A stretch of DNA of 39,707 nt, from positions 1-39,707 of the forward strand of contig NW_004440436.1 in NCBI RefSeq assembly GCF_000330505.1, written 5' to 3'. The notes beneath the pieces are model-generated. The model was given only the letters and a program-made list of their open reading frames with translations. It ran no database searches and was not told the DNA's origin. Origin of the DNA: Entamoeba invadens IP1. Its lineage: Eukaryota; Evosea; Mastigamoebida; Endamoebidae. Position numbers and translations under genes: made by a program. This document shows positions 9,467 through 20,679 of this stretch, in pieces (the stretch's first letter is position 1; each line of letters begins with the position of its first letter).

Positions 9467-10418
9467 GAATTAATGGGTTTTGAATTTGAATACAAATTAG
9501 TAGTTTTTTATTTATTACGTTTCTGTCTTGTATGGTTAAGTTATTCATTTATTATTACAATTTATAAAACATAAGAATTTAAGATATGTTTTATTATTAA
9601 TTATAAAAATTGATTATATCATGGTTGTTTCTAATTTAATAAACTATTCTCATTCATTATCAAATCAACTGTATTAGTTTTATTGATAAATGTTTAAAGA
9701 TCAATATTTTATTATTATTTTGTTATAATATAAAGAATATCCTATTTTAAAATATAAAAACAAGCAATCAAATATAAATACATTTCATCACGACACTTTA
9801 TTTGTAATTGTTTTTTTTAACAATTAAAACACAATCACTACTTTTCAAACTAACTTTTAAAAATATATAAAATTATTATCTCAAAATTATCAACTTTAAT
9901 CATTCCATCTTAATAAAAAAAATAAGAATTTGATCGTAATTACATGCATTGTATATAAAATATAAATTATCTATATTACGACCATGATTTATCAAAAATA
10001 CAAAATTTGTGATTGTATTTATATTTATTTTAAACTTGTTTCAATAAAAATGTGATGTGTTCGTTTTTAATGATTATTATGGTTTATTATGGCAATTCAT
10101 AACATTTTAAATACCAAATAATTTGAAAGGTAGTAAAATTTGATTTGGAGTAATTATCAATCTTTAACAGATTGCTTAATTTATTATCACGTTTCTAAAT
10201 ATAGCCAAATGATAGAATTTGGTTATATTTAGATTCTATCACAAATATATCATATAATTTTAAAATAATTCATTTAATAATGTTTTAATTTTAATTTATA
10301 TTGTTAAAAAATCTAATAATTAATAAGAAGTCAACTTTTTAAGAATTAAAACTACTTTTTTATTTTTGAACATTATTTTATTTTTAAAAAACAATCTAAA
10401 TTACATTTGAATTGTCAT
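9467..10418. other. Long AT-rich intergenic stretch, no gene seen
   Basis: About 950 bases of very AT-rich DNA between T2-5 and T2-6. No ORF, tRNA-like sequence or terminal inverted repeats were recognised. Confidence 0.5.
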
Positions 10419-11329
10419 ATGTTAATTGTATTACTTTTGAACATAATGTTAACATTTGGACAACCGGATAAAAAAGATGAATCAGAAGATCCAAATGATT
10501 TCCCTTCATTAAGTAACATTAAAAAAACTCTACCCAACATTCAACTAAATCCAAGGTCCATCCAACCAAGAATGAGAGACGACCAACAACAACACAGACT
10601 CACTTATCAACAATACCAACAACAAATACACCAACATTCAAATCAAAAGGGACAAATAATACATCAACAATTATCTTATCAACAACAGCAACAATTGATA
10701 CATCAACAACGAGGAGATGGCTCACATTCGCAGAATAGGCAATATTATAACCCTCTAATTTATATANNNNNNNNNNNNNNNNNNNNNNNNNNNNNNNNNN
10801 NNNNNNNNNNNNNNNNNNNNNNNNNNNNNNNNNNNNNNNNNNNNNNNNNNNNNNNNNNNNNNNNNNAAGAAATGAGTGGCCATCCATTACAGCGTGTCGT
10901 TTTGTTGCATATCAAATGGACAAACATGGGAGTTGCTCAATGTTCACTTATAAAGGAAAAAACGGGCCATTTGATTATTTTAGAACTGCTTTGTATTTAT
11001 ACGAAAAGGTTAATTATTGGAAATTGCTCCAAGAAAGTGCCCTCAAAGTTGAAACAAATAAACTGTACAAAATTGTTGATATTAAAAAAGTTTTGCAAAA
11101 TATTGTTGGAATAGAACCGTCCGTCGTTTGTAAAAACAGAAAATCTATTTATGAAATTAGATTTTGTTACGACACGAATTCTAATAAATATGACCCTCAA
11201 ATGATAAAATGTCCCGACAAAATTTATTATTACGACGGTTCAAAGTGTGATGAAGAAGCCTTATTTGTGACATACCCAGAATTTCTTAGACATCCAGAGA
11301 CTATTCCAAGAAATAACTGTCCTTATTGA
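10419..11329 (+). CDS. RNase T2-family gene interrupted by an assembly gap (T2-6)
   Basis: The 5' part starts at the ATG at 10419 (MLIVLLLNIMLTFGQPDKK); a TTG at 10407 is not a plausible start. It has the motif FPSLSNIKKTLP and a Gln/His-rich arm with many CAA codons. Coding continues up to the run of N. After the gap the frame resumes at 10868 with NEWPS, then CAS II YQMDKHGSC, and runs to the NNCPY ending. CAS I and the start of the T2 domain lie in the missing part. The frames on the two sides differ by the placeholder length, so integrity cannot be judged. Paralogs have about 100 residues here, so the true gap is probably nearer 300 bases than 100. CAS II has Gln in place of Glu. Confidence 0.8.
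10767..10866. other. Assembly gap (100 N)
   Basis: Exactly 100 N, the usual placeholder for a gap of unknown size. It falls inside T2-6, next to a CAA-rich repeat-like stretch that could have hindered assembly. Confidence 0.97.
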
Positions 11330-11996
11330 TTTAATTTGTTTTCGTGTATAAAAAACTTACATTAAGTTAAAATCATGAATTAAATTAGTTATTCTTTACA
11401 TTTGTCTTTGTTGTTGTAATATTTTAAATAAGATATTGCGTTTCAAAATATCTTTCGAAAGAATGAAACGGGTCTTCTTTGATTATTAAAATAATAAATG
11501 AAATTTGCATTTTTAATGTTCTTTGAAAAAAATAAAAGAAAAAACATCGAACATGTGAATTGACTCGAGTGATATATTTTGAATTTTTTTATTCATTTTT
11601 ATTTATAATCGGATTAAAATCGTAATTGTTTAAAAAACATTTAAAAAAGATAGTAAAAAGATAATGATGGTTTTGATCTAAATAATCGCCGTGTTTAACA
11701 GTTTTGTACACTCTGTAAAAACAAATATTTTTAATATACACAATAAAATAAACACACTTTAAAATAATCAAAATCCAGATTAATTATTATGATTTTATAA
11801 TTAATTTTTTAAATTTGTTACACATCAAATAGTGTAATAATTAATCGAATTAAAATTATAAATGATAATTTAAAATTATAAATTGTATATATAATTACAC
11901 GATTGTGTAATTTCATTTTAGAAACCAATCAATTTAACACAATTTTGATTGCCCGTTTCGTGAATAAAAAGAATTAACAATTTCAAAATACATCAA
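11330..11996. other. Intergenic, no gene seen
   Basis: AT-rich spacer between the T2 array and the first LRR gene. The short ORFs here look like AT-rich chance frames. Confidence 0.5.
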
Positions 11997-14700
11997 ATGG
12001 AAAAAGAGTGTAATAACCAATCATCGAACAATAAAGATGATGAAACGTTGAAAGAAAACGAGACTCATAGTTCAGATAATGAAGAAGAAGAAAAACAAAG
12101 GATAACAATTTTTCAAAACATCGAAAATAGGGTAATGAAAAACTGTGTGATAAATTACAGTAGTGATTCGGCAAGTGAGTCTGGAGAAGAAGAAGAAAAA
12201 CAGGCAGGTTAAGTCGATTTGAATTCAACTGAACTACCACCAGAATGGAAAACCATTGAAAATAAAGCTTTCAAAAAACACACATTTAGTTCTTTCAAAA
12301 TTCCAAACCATATTCAGTCAATTGAAAAGAATGCATTTTGCTGTTGTACAAACTTAAAGAGCATTTTAATTCCGGATTCAGTGACTTCTATTGATAAATT
12401 CGCTTTTATGGGGTGCCCATTGACTTCAATTGTTCTTTCTAAAAATTTGCATTCGCTTCCAGATTGCGTGTTTTACGGCAATCATCTGGTTTCCTACACT
12501 GTTCCAGACAACATTCAAAGTCTTGGCACGAAAGTATTTGGACAACTATCTGATGATGTTTTTAATACCCCCCCAAAAAAAACATTAACATAAGCGCGTT
12601 GACATCAATTGAATTATCCAATAATGTAACTTCAATTGGAGATGAAGCTTTCAGTGGATTAGATAAATTGGTACACATCAAATTGTCGAGTAATTTAACA
12701 AAACTCCCAGACGCAGCTTTTGCTTCCAATTATAGTTTGAAAAGTGTTGATATTCCAATGAATGTGACCAAAATTGGAGACCGATGTTTTTCTGGGTGTC
12801 CACTTGATGGAGAAAAAGTATTTAAAATACCCAAAAACGTTAAGGTGATTGAGATAGGTGCTTTTGGAAATTGCAATTTTGAAGAAGTGGTGATTGAAGG
12901 TAACATCCAAGAAATTAATGATGAAACGTTCAGTAATTGTGTAAATCTATCAAAAATAACTATTCCGGATTCAGTGACCAGATTTGGCGATTATGCATTT
13001 ATAAATTGTAAATTTGACAAAATGTTCTTTGCAAAAAATCTGAAAGTAATGGGAACAGGGGTGTTTTCTAAAAATAAGAAAATAACTGAAGTTGTTTGGG
13101 ATGAAAAATTCACATCAATTCCTAAAGAAAGTTTTAGAGGCTGTAAAAATGTCACAAAAATAGTCATTCCAAGTACTGTTACTTCATTTGGAGAAAATGC
13201 ATTTAAAAGCTGCAAATCATTTGAAAATTTTGTAATTCCAAATACTGTTGTTGAATTTGGAATGAACGTTTTTGAGAAATGTGTGAATTTGAAAAGTGTC
13301 ACACTTCCTGAAGGAATAACTAGAATTCCATTTGGGATGTTTTTAAGCTGCTCGAATTTGAGTGAAATAAAGAATCTAGAAAAAATCACAATAGTCGAAC
13401 AAAGCGGGTTTAATAAAACTCGTAAATTATTTGCACATGGCATTCCATCCACTTTGAAGACGATTGGGTACACTGCTTTTAGTGATTGTTACATTGAAGA
13501 GTTAGTACTCCAAAATGTAGAAATAATGGATGGTGCTTTTAGTCACAACGACAAATTGACTAAAGTTGTTGTTTTAGACGGCGTCACAACACTTTCAGAT
13601 GAATGTTTTTCTGATTGTATTAATCTTCGAATTGTAGAATTGCCGAACAGTCTTGTCTCAATTGATTCCAATTGCTTTGATGGATGTACCAGTCTTGAAG
13701 AAATTACAATTCCAAAGAGTGTCACGAAAATAGGAACTCAATGCTTCAATGACTGCTCGAACTTAAGAAAAGTTAATAAAGACGAATCATTGGTGTGTGA
13801 TGATACCGTGTTTTCAAAATGTCCTAATTATTTAACAGGAAAAGTTGTTGAAAAAGATCAATTCACCGGAGCTGTTGTTGATATTCCAAACGGATTTGAT
13901 GGATTAGAAATGGCGCTTTTGAGAACAACAATAAATTAGAAGAAGTGATCATTCCGGACACAGTCACTTCTATTGGATTAAAGTGCTTCAAAAACTGCAC
14001 TAAATTAACAAAAGTTGTGCTTTCTAAAACTATTAATATCTTGAATTGTGAGTTATTTGCTGGGTGTGTGAGTCTTAAAGAAATAATACTTCCAGACAGC
14101 ATTGAAACAATTGAAAATCGCGTTTTCAGTGGGTGCAAAAGTTTAACTAAAATTGTCATTCCAAGTGGTGTTAAAAGACTTGAAAATAACACTTTTGAGA
14201 ACTGTGAAAAACTCGAAGTTGTTGAATTTCCAAATAAATTCAAGAGTTTGAATGACTCCGTATTTATTAACTGCAAAAGTTTGAAAGAATTTATTTCTCC
14301 TCCAAAACTCGAGTATGTTGGGAAAAGGTGTTTCCAAAACTGTGAAAAACTCGAAAGAGTTGTATTGGATGAAAAAGTTCAAACTGTTGGGAATCTTATG
14401 TTTTGTGGATGTATTGGTCTCAAAGAAGCTGTTATAAAACACGCGGACTTGCCATTCAGATGTTTTGATGGATGCATTAGTCTTGAAAAAGTTGAATTTG
14501 GACAATATCCCGTGATTATGAAAAAAAGGTGTTTAAGAAACTGCAAAACCTTAAAAGAAATTATACTTCCACCAAAATTGATGTATGTGGACGAGAAATT
14601 GGCTTTTGAGGGTTGCGACAATCTGAAGAAAATTGTTTACCCAAAGAACTATGGAAATAATATCGAGAAAGAGGATTATTATGAGGATAATGAAAATTAG
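11997..14700 (+). pseudogene. BspA-like leucine-rich-repeat gene, broken (LRR-1)
   Basis: A Glu/Ser/Asn-rich leader (from ATG 11997) is followed by over thirty ~23-residue repeats of the Treponema/BspA type (pattern I-IPxxVTSIGxxAFxxCxxLxxV), a large surface- or adhesion-linked family in Entamoeba. The frame is broken at least three times. TAA at 12210-12212 is in frame between leader and repeats. A frameshift lies in the C7A8 run at 12568-12582 (the first frame stops at 12591-12593 and repeats resume in another frame). A one-base loss lies in the A run at 13908-13910 (stop at 13937-13939, repeats resume and run to 14700). Repeat homology is continuous across all breaks. The repeats lack a signal peptide or membrane anchor. 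Either it is a pseudogene, or part of the damage is homopolymer sequencing error; the TAA at 12210 is not of that kind. Confidence 0.8.
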
Positions 14701-15439
14701 GTAATTAAACAGTCTACATTCGAGTTTTTTTTGAAATAAAATGAATAACATTTTTAACTTTATTTACTGTTAGTATTGGGTTCGAAATTTGGCAATCACA
14801 TGACTGTAACTTGTTAACACTTTTTGTTGCAAAAAATATTTTTTTAATAACAAATTTAATTATGTTATTCACTTTTTTATTTGAAATTGATAAAAAAAGA
14901 TAAATCAAATTATTTTGGAGTTGTTTGATGATTTTTATTTGATCAAAAATATTCTTTTTCATAAAGTTTCAATAAACAAAACAATAACTATCAAGACAGC
15001 ATTAAGTACAGTAAAAAGCATCAATTTGAAAGTTATATTTGTGGGTTACGTCTATTTTTGGGTCAATGGACCAATCAAATGCAAAACCCACAAATTGTTA
15101 TTTTGCTTTCAAACCTTGAATTTAGGTACACTAGAATAAATAATATAGTTTTATTTTAATTAAAATACTCAAATATCATTAGAATTTTTCATTTTTATGT
15201 ATAAAAAGTGAATAGAATTTACTACACAATTCAATAAAAAACACACAAATAAATATTTTTTTTTTCTGTTTAAAAACCCACAAATAGATGCTTTTTACTG
15301 TAGTCGTAAGTCTAGTTTTATTGTATTCAACCTAATAAATTTTAATTTTATACATAGTAAACTTTTTTTATCTTTAATGAATATTTAAAAAATTTAATGT
15401 TGATATTAAAAATTACAATAATTTTGTTTAACTTATCAA
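14701..15439. other. Spacer between two convergent LRR pseudogenes
   Basis: AT-rich spacer between the 3' ends of LRR-1 and LRR-2. Its middle is filled by the MITE at 15009-15300. The short plus-strand frame around 14915-15139 straddles the MITE border and is not a gene. Confidence 0.6.
15009..15300. mobile_element. 292-bp MITE with CAGT termini and TA target duplication
   Basis: It begins CAGTAAAAAGCATC and ends GATGCTTTTTACTG, a perfect 14-bp inverted repeat that continues imperfectly for several bases (ATTTG against CAAAT). It is flanked by TA on both sides (15007-15008 and 15301-15302). Internal TTTGTGGGTT and AACCCACAAA segments give nested inverted repeats. It has no coding capacity. 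TA duplication and CAGT tips fit a non-autonomous Tc1/mariner-superfamily element, a group known from Entamoeba genomes. It shares only the CAGTAAAA tip with the 182-bp family at 19872 and 26981. Confidence 0.8.
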
Positions 15440-18153
15440 TTAAAAAATATGCAAACTTATGCATCCTTTGAAACATCCAATACCAATATAACTCACGTTT
15501 TCTGGAATTTTTACTTGTGTCAAAAACTTACAATTTTGAAAAGCAAAATCTCCAATTTTGACAATATTCTTTTGAATATCGATATTTTTCAATCTCCAAC
15601 AGTTCTTAAACATAAATTTTTTAATTTTGGTGAGAGTTGTTGGTAAACTAATTTTAGTAAGAGAAAACAAATTTGCAAAAGTGACCCATTTATCAAAACA
15701 CGTGTTTTTTCCAAAGTTGATTTCTTCCAAGTTTGTACACCCACAAAAACAATGATTTTCCACAAAACCGACATTTGATGGTATAGTGATGCTAATAATT
15801 TTTGTTGCATCACAAAAACATTTGGTTGGTAAAGTTTCCACTTTTGGTGAGACAAAAACGGTTTTAATATTACAAAAAGAAAGGAGGTATTTGTCTATAT
15901 ACCAAGCATATTTTGTTGGTATAAATTTTGGGTGTACACTCAACATATTACAAGCCCATAATGTAAAGTCTTCCATTTCAAGTGTTTCATGTGGTGATAT
16001 AATTTCGATTAAGTTTCTCATACCTGAGAAAACTTTATAAGGAAGGATTTTAATGTCTCTTGGAAGTGACTAAATTCATGTTTTGAAAAGCACCGAACCC
16101 AAGTGTATTTAATCCTTCTGGTAAAACGATGTTTGTAAATTTAGAGCCAACGTGTTCTGTTTAAAAGTGAAGTTACCGATCTTTTGAATACCACCCATTT
16201 CATCAAAATTGAAGTAATGATCTCCCATGTATAATCTATCTGATATACTATAAACTGGTCTCTTTTCATAATAATCTTTTGACTCGTTTGGTAACAATTC
16301 AAACACTTTAGATGTGTCATTTAACTCCAAATGGGCTCTGTTCCATTGAGAAGTATCTTCAAAGTAGATGTCTCCATTCCATCGAGTTAATAGAGATTTA
16401 ATAAGTAACTCTTTATATTCAAATCCATCTACTATTGTGTCGTTCCAATAGTGATCATAATGGTATTCGGTCTCTTCATATATTTTAACATAATCCACAA
16501 CAATATTTCTGCCTTTGTTAGAAGTGGAGTGAAACATTGAAAATTCGTACAAATTAACTTTTTCAAGTGCGAAATAATTGCAATAATTACTCGAGTTAAC
16601 TATGAGTGATGTTAAGCAATTTGGAATGTATAACGTGACTTTATATGAATATACTTCTTCTATTCTTTTTAATTTAAATTTGAGTAAATCAAACGTGTCA
16701 TGTCGGCTTTCATACACTTTCAGATGACTTAGTTCTTTCGGCATATAACATAGAGTTTGAGGTGTGCTTGTTGTGAGAGAATAAACGTTATCAAAATTGA
16801 TCGTGTTAATATTGAGAATTGCGCTTTGAGTGAGAAGAACCTTTTCGATACAACTTGAAACTAATTCAATTGGTTTAAGTATTTTTATTTCGTTTTTAAC
16901 TTCTTTTAAAAAAGTTTTTGAAATGGTGTCATTCCCAAAAAAGTCGTTTGGGATATTTTCAGTCAAAACCGTCGTTTTAAACTCCTTTTTTATATTAATT
17001 TTAACTTCATTGTCACATATAAAATTTATATATTTCAAATTTGAAAAAGATAATGTCGTTGCTTGCGATGAGACCTTTAAATCGATTTGGTTGTTATTGC
17101 TGTTAATGTTGGTATTATTAAGACAATTGATTATCACAATTTCTTTTGCAAATTTATTAGAAATATCTATAAATACATCACTTTCAATTTTTATAACAAC
17201 TTTTTTAAAATACTGTTGATATAATTTTGACAAGTTTTGTATATGATCCACTTCTTGTTCATTAATAATTATTTCATTTTCAAAACACGTGTTATCCAAA
17301 TAAATATTTTGATTTTCTTGAACGAAACCATTCAAATTATCAACTGATCTCAACAAAAAATTGACTTTTTGACGTATTTCTCTGTGTTCTGATTAATAAT
17401 TTTGAACTGTTTCTACTCCACATATATTCACAATATATATTAATGGTGGAAGGCGTTCTACAAATTGTTCGATGTATTGTAAAGTATCTTTTATATGCTC
17501 TAGATAACCGACGTTAATTGTGATTATTTTTAATTTGTGCAAATACAGAATAAACTCTTTATGACAAATCAGTGCTTTCCATAAATCAGTGTTGTCCTCA
17601 TTTCGTTTTTCATATATGGCCAAATCTTCAATGTTCTGACAAAATTGAATTTCTTTCAATAAGCACTTTAAAGTACCAACGTTTTTAATAACAATAGTTT
17701 TCATTTTTGGTAACACTGCATTTTGTTGTGCGAGTTTAGTCGAGTTTGTCAAAAAGTTGGGGAGTTATATAGGAAGAAAGTCTCTTTCAATTTTGATTTT
17801 AAATTGTTCTTGTAACCAAACATACTCCCATTCGTCTCGTCTTATTTTTGTAATTTTAATGTAATCAATATTTCGTATTAAAAGTTTTGGTATTGTTATA
17901 TAATAAGAAGGAAGTGTAAGTGTGCAAATATTTGGAAATAATTTCATTATTCTTGATATATAATATTTGGAATACTCTTTTAAATGATAATGATCATAAT
18001 TATGTTTTTTTCAATTATAACGGGATTTGTTTTCATTCGAAAAAGAACAGAAACACATTTTGTATTTACACAAGTAATATTTACAATTGTTTCAAAATTG
18101 TTAATATATAACACGACGTTCATCAAAAACATTTCTTCGAGTTTTACATTCAT
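15440..18153 (-). pseudogene. BspA-like leucine-rich-repeat gene, broken (LRR-2)
   Basis: Read on the minus strand, it starts at ATG 18153. The short N-terminal frame (17980-18153) contains MFLMNVVLYINNFETIV, typical of the N-terminus of the amoebic LRR family. A frameshift at the homopolymer 18005-18011 moves coding into the frame of KLFPNICTLTLP (17947 and on). That frame has in-frame TAA codons at 17765-17767 and 17393-17395, with family sequence continuing through both. Frameshifts follow near 16138-16150 and near 16065. BspA-type repeats (ITIPSNVGFVENHCFCGC, KIPENVSYIGIGCFKGC) run to the end at 15440. With at least three frameshifts and two nonsense codons this is a clear pseudogene of about 900 codons. 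It lies convergent to LRR-1. Confidence 0.8.
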
Positions 18154-18670
18154 ATTAATAATAAAAGATTTAAGTTCATTTTATATATTTAAAACTTTGA
18201 ATTTTGACATTTCGTTGTTTTTATTAATTTTTAATTATTAGTATTTGGTTTTATAATCACATGTATTTTATATAATAGTAAATATTAAATAAAAATTAAA
18301 ACAATTTATTGTTTAATTGAGAGTTATATAAGAAGATCAATAATTTCGTTGTTATCAATATTTCAAATGTAATTTGAAAAAAAAACGGTGGACGGGCCGA
18401 ATATTGTTGAATTAAATAATTTGCACCCGAATAATGATGTGTTGAATGTGTTTCAACAATAGTTCAAAAGCAAATAACAAAATATTTACTAATTAACCTT
18501 ACGATTCTTAAGAACTTAAGGTTAATTTATTATATTATTAAATTTACTCCCAAATGTATATTAGACAATTTTTTGATAATAAACAAACTTGTTAATTTTT
18601 TAATTGTTAAAATTGTTATTTGTATTTTTAATAATAATTATTTTAATATGTAATATAAAATAAAACAGAA
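18154..18670. other. Intergenic, one small hairpin
   Basis: AT-rich spacer between the start of LRR-2 and the end of T2-7 (both on the minus strand). Apart from the inverted repeat at 18491-18527, nothing is recognisable. Confidence 0.5.
18491..18527. repeat. Perfect 11-bp inverted repeat (hairpin)
   Basis: AATTAACCTTA at 18491-18501 pairs with TAAGGTTAATT at 18517-18527 across a 15-base loop. It lies about 145 bases past the stop codon of T2-7. It could be an RNA hairpin in a downstream region or a MITE relic. There is no further support. Confidence 0.5.
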
Positions 18671-19711
18671 TTAATAATCGCAGTCTGTTTTTGTTGTTTT
18701 CTCGATGTTTTTAAAAGCCTCTGGAAATGGTTTAAAATAGATATATTCAGGGGAGTTATTCCATTCATTTTCATACATATAATATGGACAATTAATTGGT
18801 TTTGGATTGTGTTTGTTTTCTTCGTTCAAATCATAGCAAATTACTACTTCTGCTATCGAACCAAAGTTGGTGCTTTTAATTACGGGTTCGACTCCAATTT
18901 GTTGTTTCAATACATTTTTTATTTCAACAAATTTATACCTATTCATTGGTTTTACTTTTAATTCACTTTCTTTCAACAGTGTCCAAATATCTATATTCTT
19001 TCTCAAGTTAATGACCATCCAATAATAGTCCAATGGACCTCTTTCTCCTTTAAATACATCCAAAGTGCATGAACCATGTTTGTCAAATTCGTATAATGCA
19101 AATCTGCATTTATTTTTTGAAAACCAATACTTTCCAATTTCTTTTTTCAACTCTTTATTTGTCAATATCAAATTTTCAACATTTTCAATTGAATTTTCAT
19201 TAGAACAACAGTTAATAAAACCTTCGTTTGATTGAGGCCAAAATCCATGTATCAAAAAACCTTCGGGAACAAACCTGGTGTTCGTTGAAACATGACAATT
19301 CATTCTGTCACACAATTCCCCAGGCCAGGACTGAACAAACAGAGAGTAATCAACAGGAAGAATTTTTTCCTCGTATTTTCCACACATTTGAAAAACGAAC
19401 TTAAAGTTTTTTGGTTTTATAAAAATAGATGTATTAGGTACGTTTTCTTTGTATTTTTTGAATGTTTTTTCATTGTTATTTACTAATTCCAGGCGAAGTT
19501 TCCTACTAATATCTTCATGTGTTTGAATGTTGTTGTGTGTTGTTGAAGTTGATGGTAATTGAATTGATTCTTTAGTTTTCATCAATCTACTTGTTGAAAC
19601 AGAAATTAAAGCAGTACTCTGAGAATTTTTAGATTTATATATTGATTCAACAGCCGAATTGGTCCTGTGATGTTGTGACAAGGTTAATACAATAAAATAA
19701 AATATCAACAT
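18671..19711 (-). CDS. Secreted RNase T2-family protein with the canonical active-site Glu (T2-7)
   Basis: 346 residues on the minus strand, opposite to the other copies. The signal peptide MLIFYFIVLTLSQ leads to a Ser/Thr/Asn-rich arm (about 14-95) with no FPSL motif. The T2 domain has QSWPGELC (127-134), CAS I FLIHGFWPQ (H155) and CAS II YEFDKHGSC (E208, H212). It is the only copy in the window that keeps the glutamate of the family triad His-Glu-His, so it is the best candidate for a fully active secreted RNase. The ending TDCDY departs from the NNC/NDC form. CTATAAAAA lies a few bases upstream of the ATG, and a 182-bp MITE sits about 160 bases upstream. Frame intact. Confidence 0.88.
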   Translation of the reverse strand: MLIFYFIVLTLSQHHRTNSAVESIYKSKNSQSTALISVSTSRLMKTKESIQLPSTSTTHNNIQTHEDISRKLRLELVNNNEKTFKKYKENVPNTSIFIKPKNFKFVFQMCGKYEEKILPVDYSLFVQSWPGELCDRMNCHVSTNTRFVPEGFLIHGFWPQSNEGFINCCSNENSIENVENLILTNKELKKEIGKYWFSKNKCRFALYEFDKHGSCTLDVFKGERGPLDYYWMVINLRKNIDIWTLLKESELKVKPMNRYKFVEIKNVLKQQIGVEPVIKSTNFGSIAEVVICYDLNEENKHNPKPINCPYYMYENEWNNSPEYIYFKPFPEAFKNIEKTTKTDCDY

Positions 19712-19871
19712 TGTTTTTATAGATGAATAATATCATTATATATAAAAAAGAACAACAACAATTTTTTGCTTTTGAAATTCTTGTTTTCAAAAATATACAA
19801 CAAGAAAATGTTTTATTTTTAGATAAATACGGAGTTTGTTCGAAATAGTTGGCTCTGTTGAAAACATTATA

Positions 19872-20053
19872 CAGTAAAACCTCCCAAGAGCGGTACCTCT
19901 GAAGAGCGGGTTCTCTCAAGAGCGGGCATTTTTTAGACTGAAACTAAAAATAGAGTTCTCTATCGAGTGGTAATTAAGGTTTGATTGGCTAAAAATGCCC
20001 GCTCTTGAGAGAACAAAATTACCACACCCTCCCGCTCTTGGGAGGTTTTACTG
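19872..20053. mobile_element. 182-bp MITE, copy A
   Basis: It starts CAGTAAAACCTCCC and ends GGGAGGTTTTACTG, and is flanked by TA at 19870-19871 and 20054-20055. Inside the terminal repeats is a second inverted repeat: GTTCTCTCAAGAGCGGGC on the left and its complement GCCCGCTCTTGAGAGAAC on the right. The element could therefore fold into a long hairpin. GAGCGG recurs three times at the left. No coding capacity. TA duplication and the CAGT tip fit a Tc1/mariner or pogo-type non-autonomous element. It is about 96 percent identical to 26981-27162 and the same length. Confidence 0.9.
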
Positions 20054-20055
20054 TA

Positions 20056-20679
20056 TTTCGAATTTAAACTGTTTCACAAAATAAGCAGTTCAATAAAATT
20101 CAACTATTCAAAAAAATCATAAATAACAATAAAATTTTTAAGTTTTTAATTGAATAATAGATTGTATTATAGTATTTGTAATAAAAAAGATATTTTGAGT
20201 TTTTTGTAAAGTAATAAAATAAAATTATATTTAAAAAAAACAAAAAATTACTGCTTAGTAATAATAATATGTATTATTAAATATAATATTGTATAAGAAT
20301 TTAAAAAAATAATGACAAACATGTTTTGGATTTTTACACAAAAGTTGTAACAAATCATTAATAAACCAATTGTCTCTGTTGAGGCAATTTATAATGAAAC
20401 ATAGTGGCTAATAAAAATAAGTTACATCAAAATACGTTCATTATACAGATAGCCGAATTAATGGGGATCACCACAAAAACGAGAAACAAGACTAATTATA
20501 GCTTTTGAATATTAAGCGGATTGTATACATAAAAACTGGATAAGATAAAAATTGACGTGTAATTTTCTTATTATTATGTTTTAAATTTTGTTTGAATCTA
20601 TTATTATAAATTAAATGTGAAATATTGACAATAATAAAAAGTTGAATTTAACCAAATATCATTCATATTACCAATTTTA
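20056..20679. other. Intergenic, no gene seen
   Basis: AT-rich spacer between MITE copy A and the 3' end of the P-glycoprotein pseudogene. Nothing recognised. Confidence 0.5.

Noticed and set aside
12205..12243. A tiny intron spanning the TAA at 12210 in LRR-1
   Set aside because: Only about 35 bases would be available, and neither the amoebic GTTTGT donor nor a TAG acceptor is present.
14915..15139. Plus-strand ORF of 74 codons
   Set aside because: It crosses the border of the 292-bp MITE and begins with TTG; composition is typical of noise.
17984..18241. Plus-strand hydrophobic ORF
   Set aside because: Shadow of the LRR-2 N-terminus on the minus strand, which has the family pattern (MFLMNVVLYINN).
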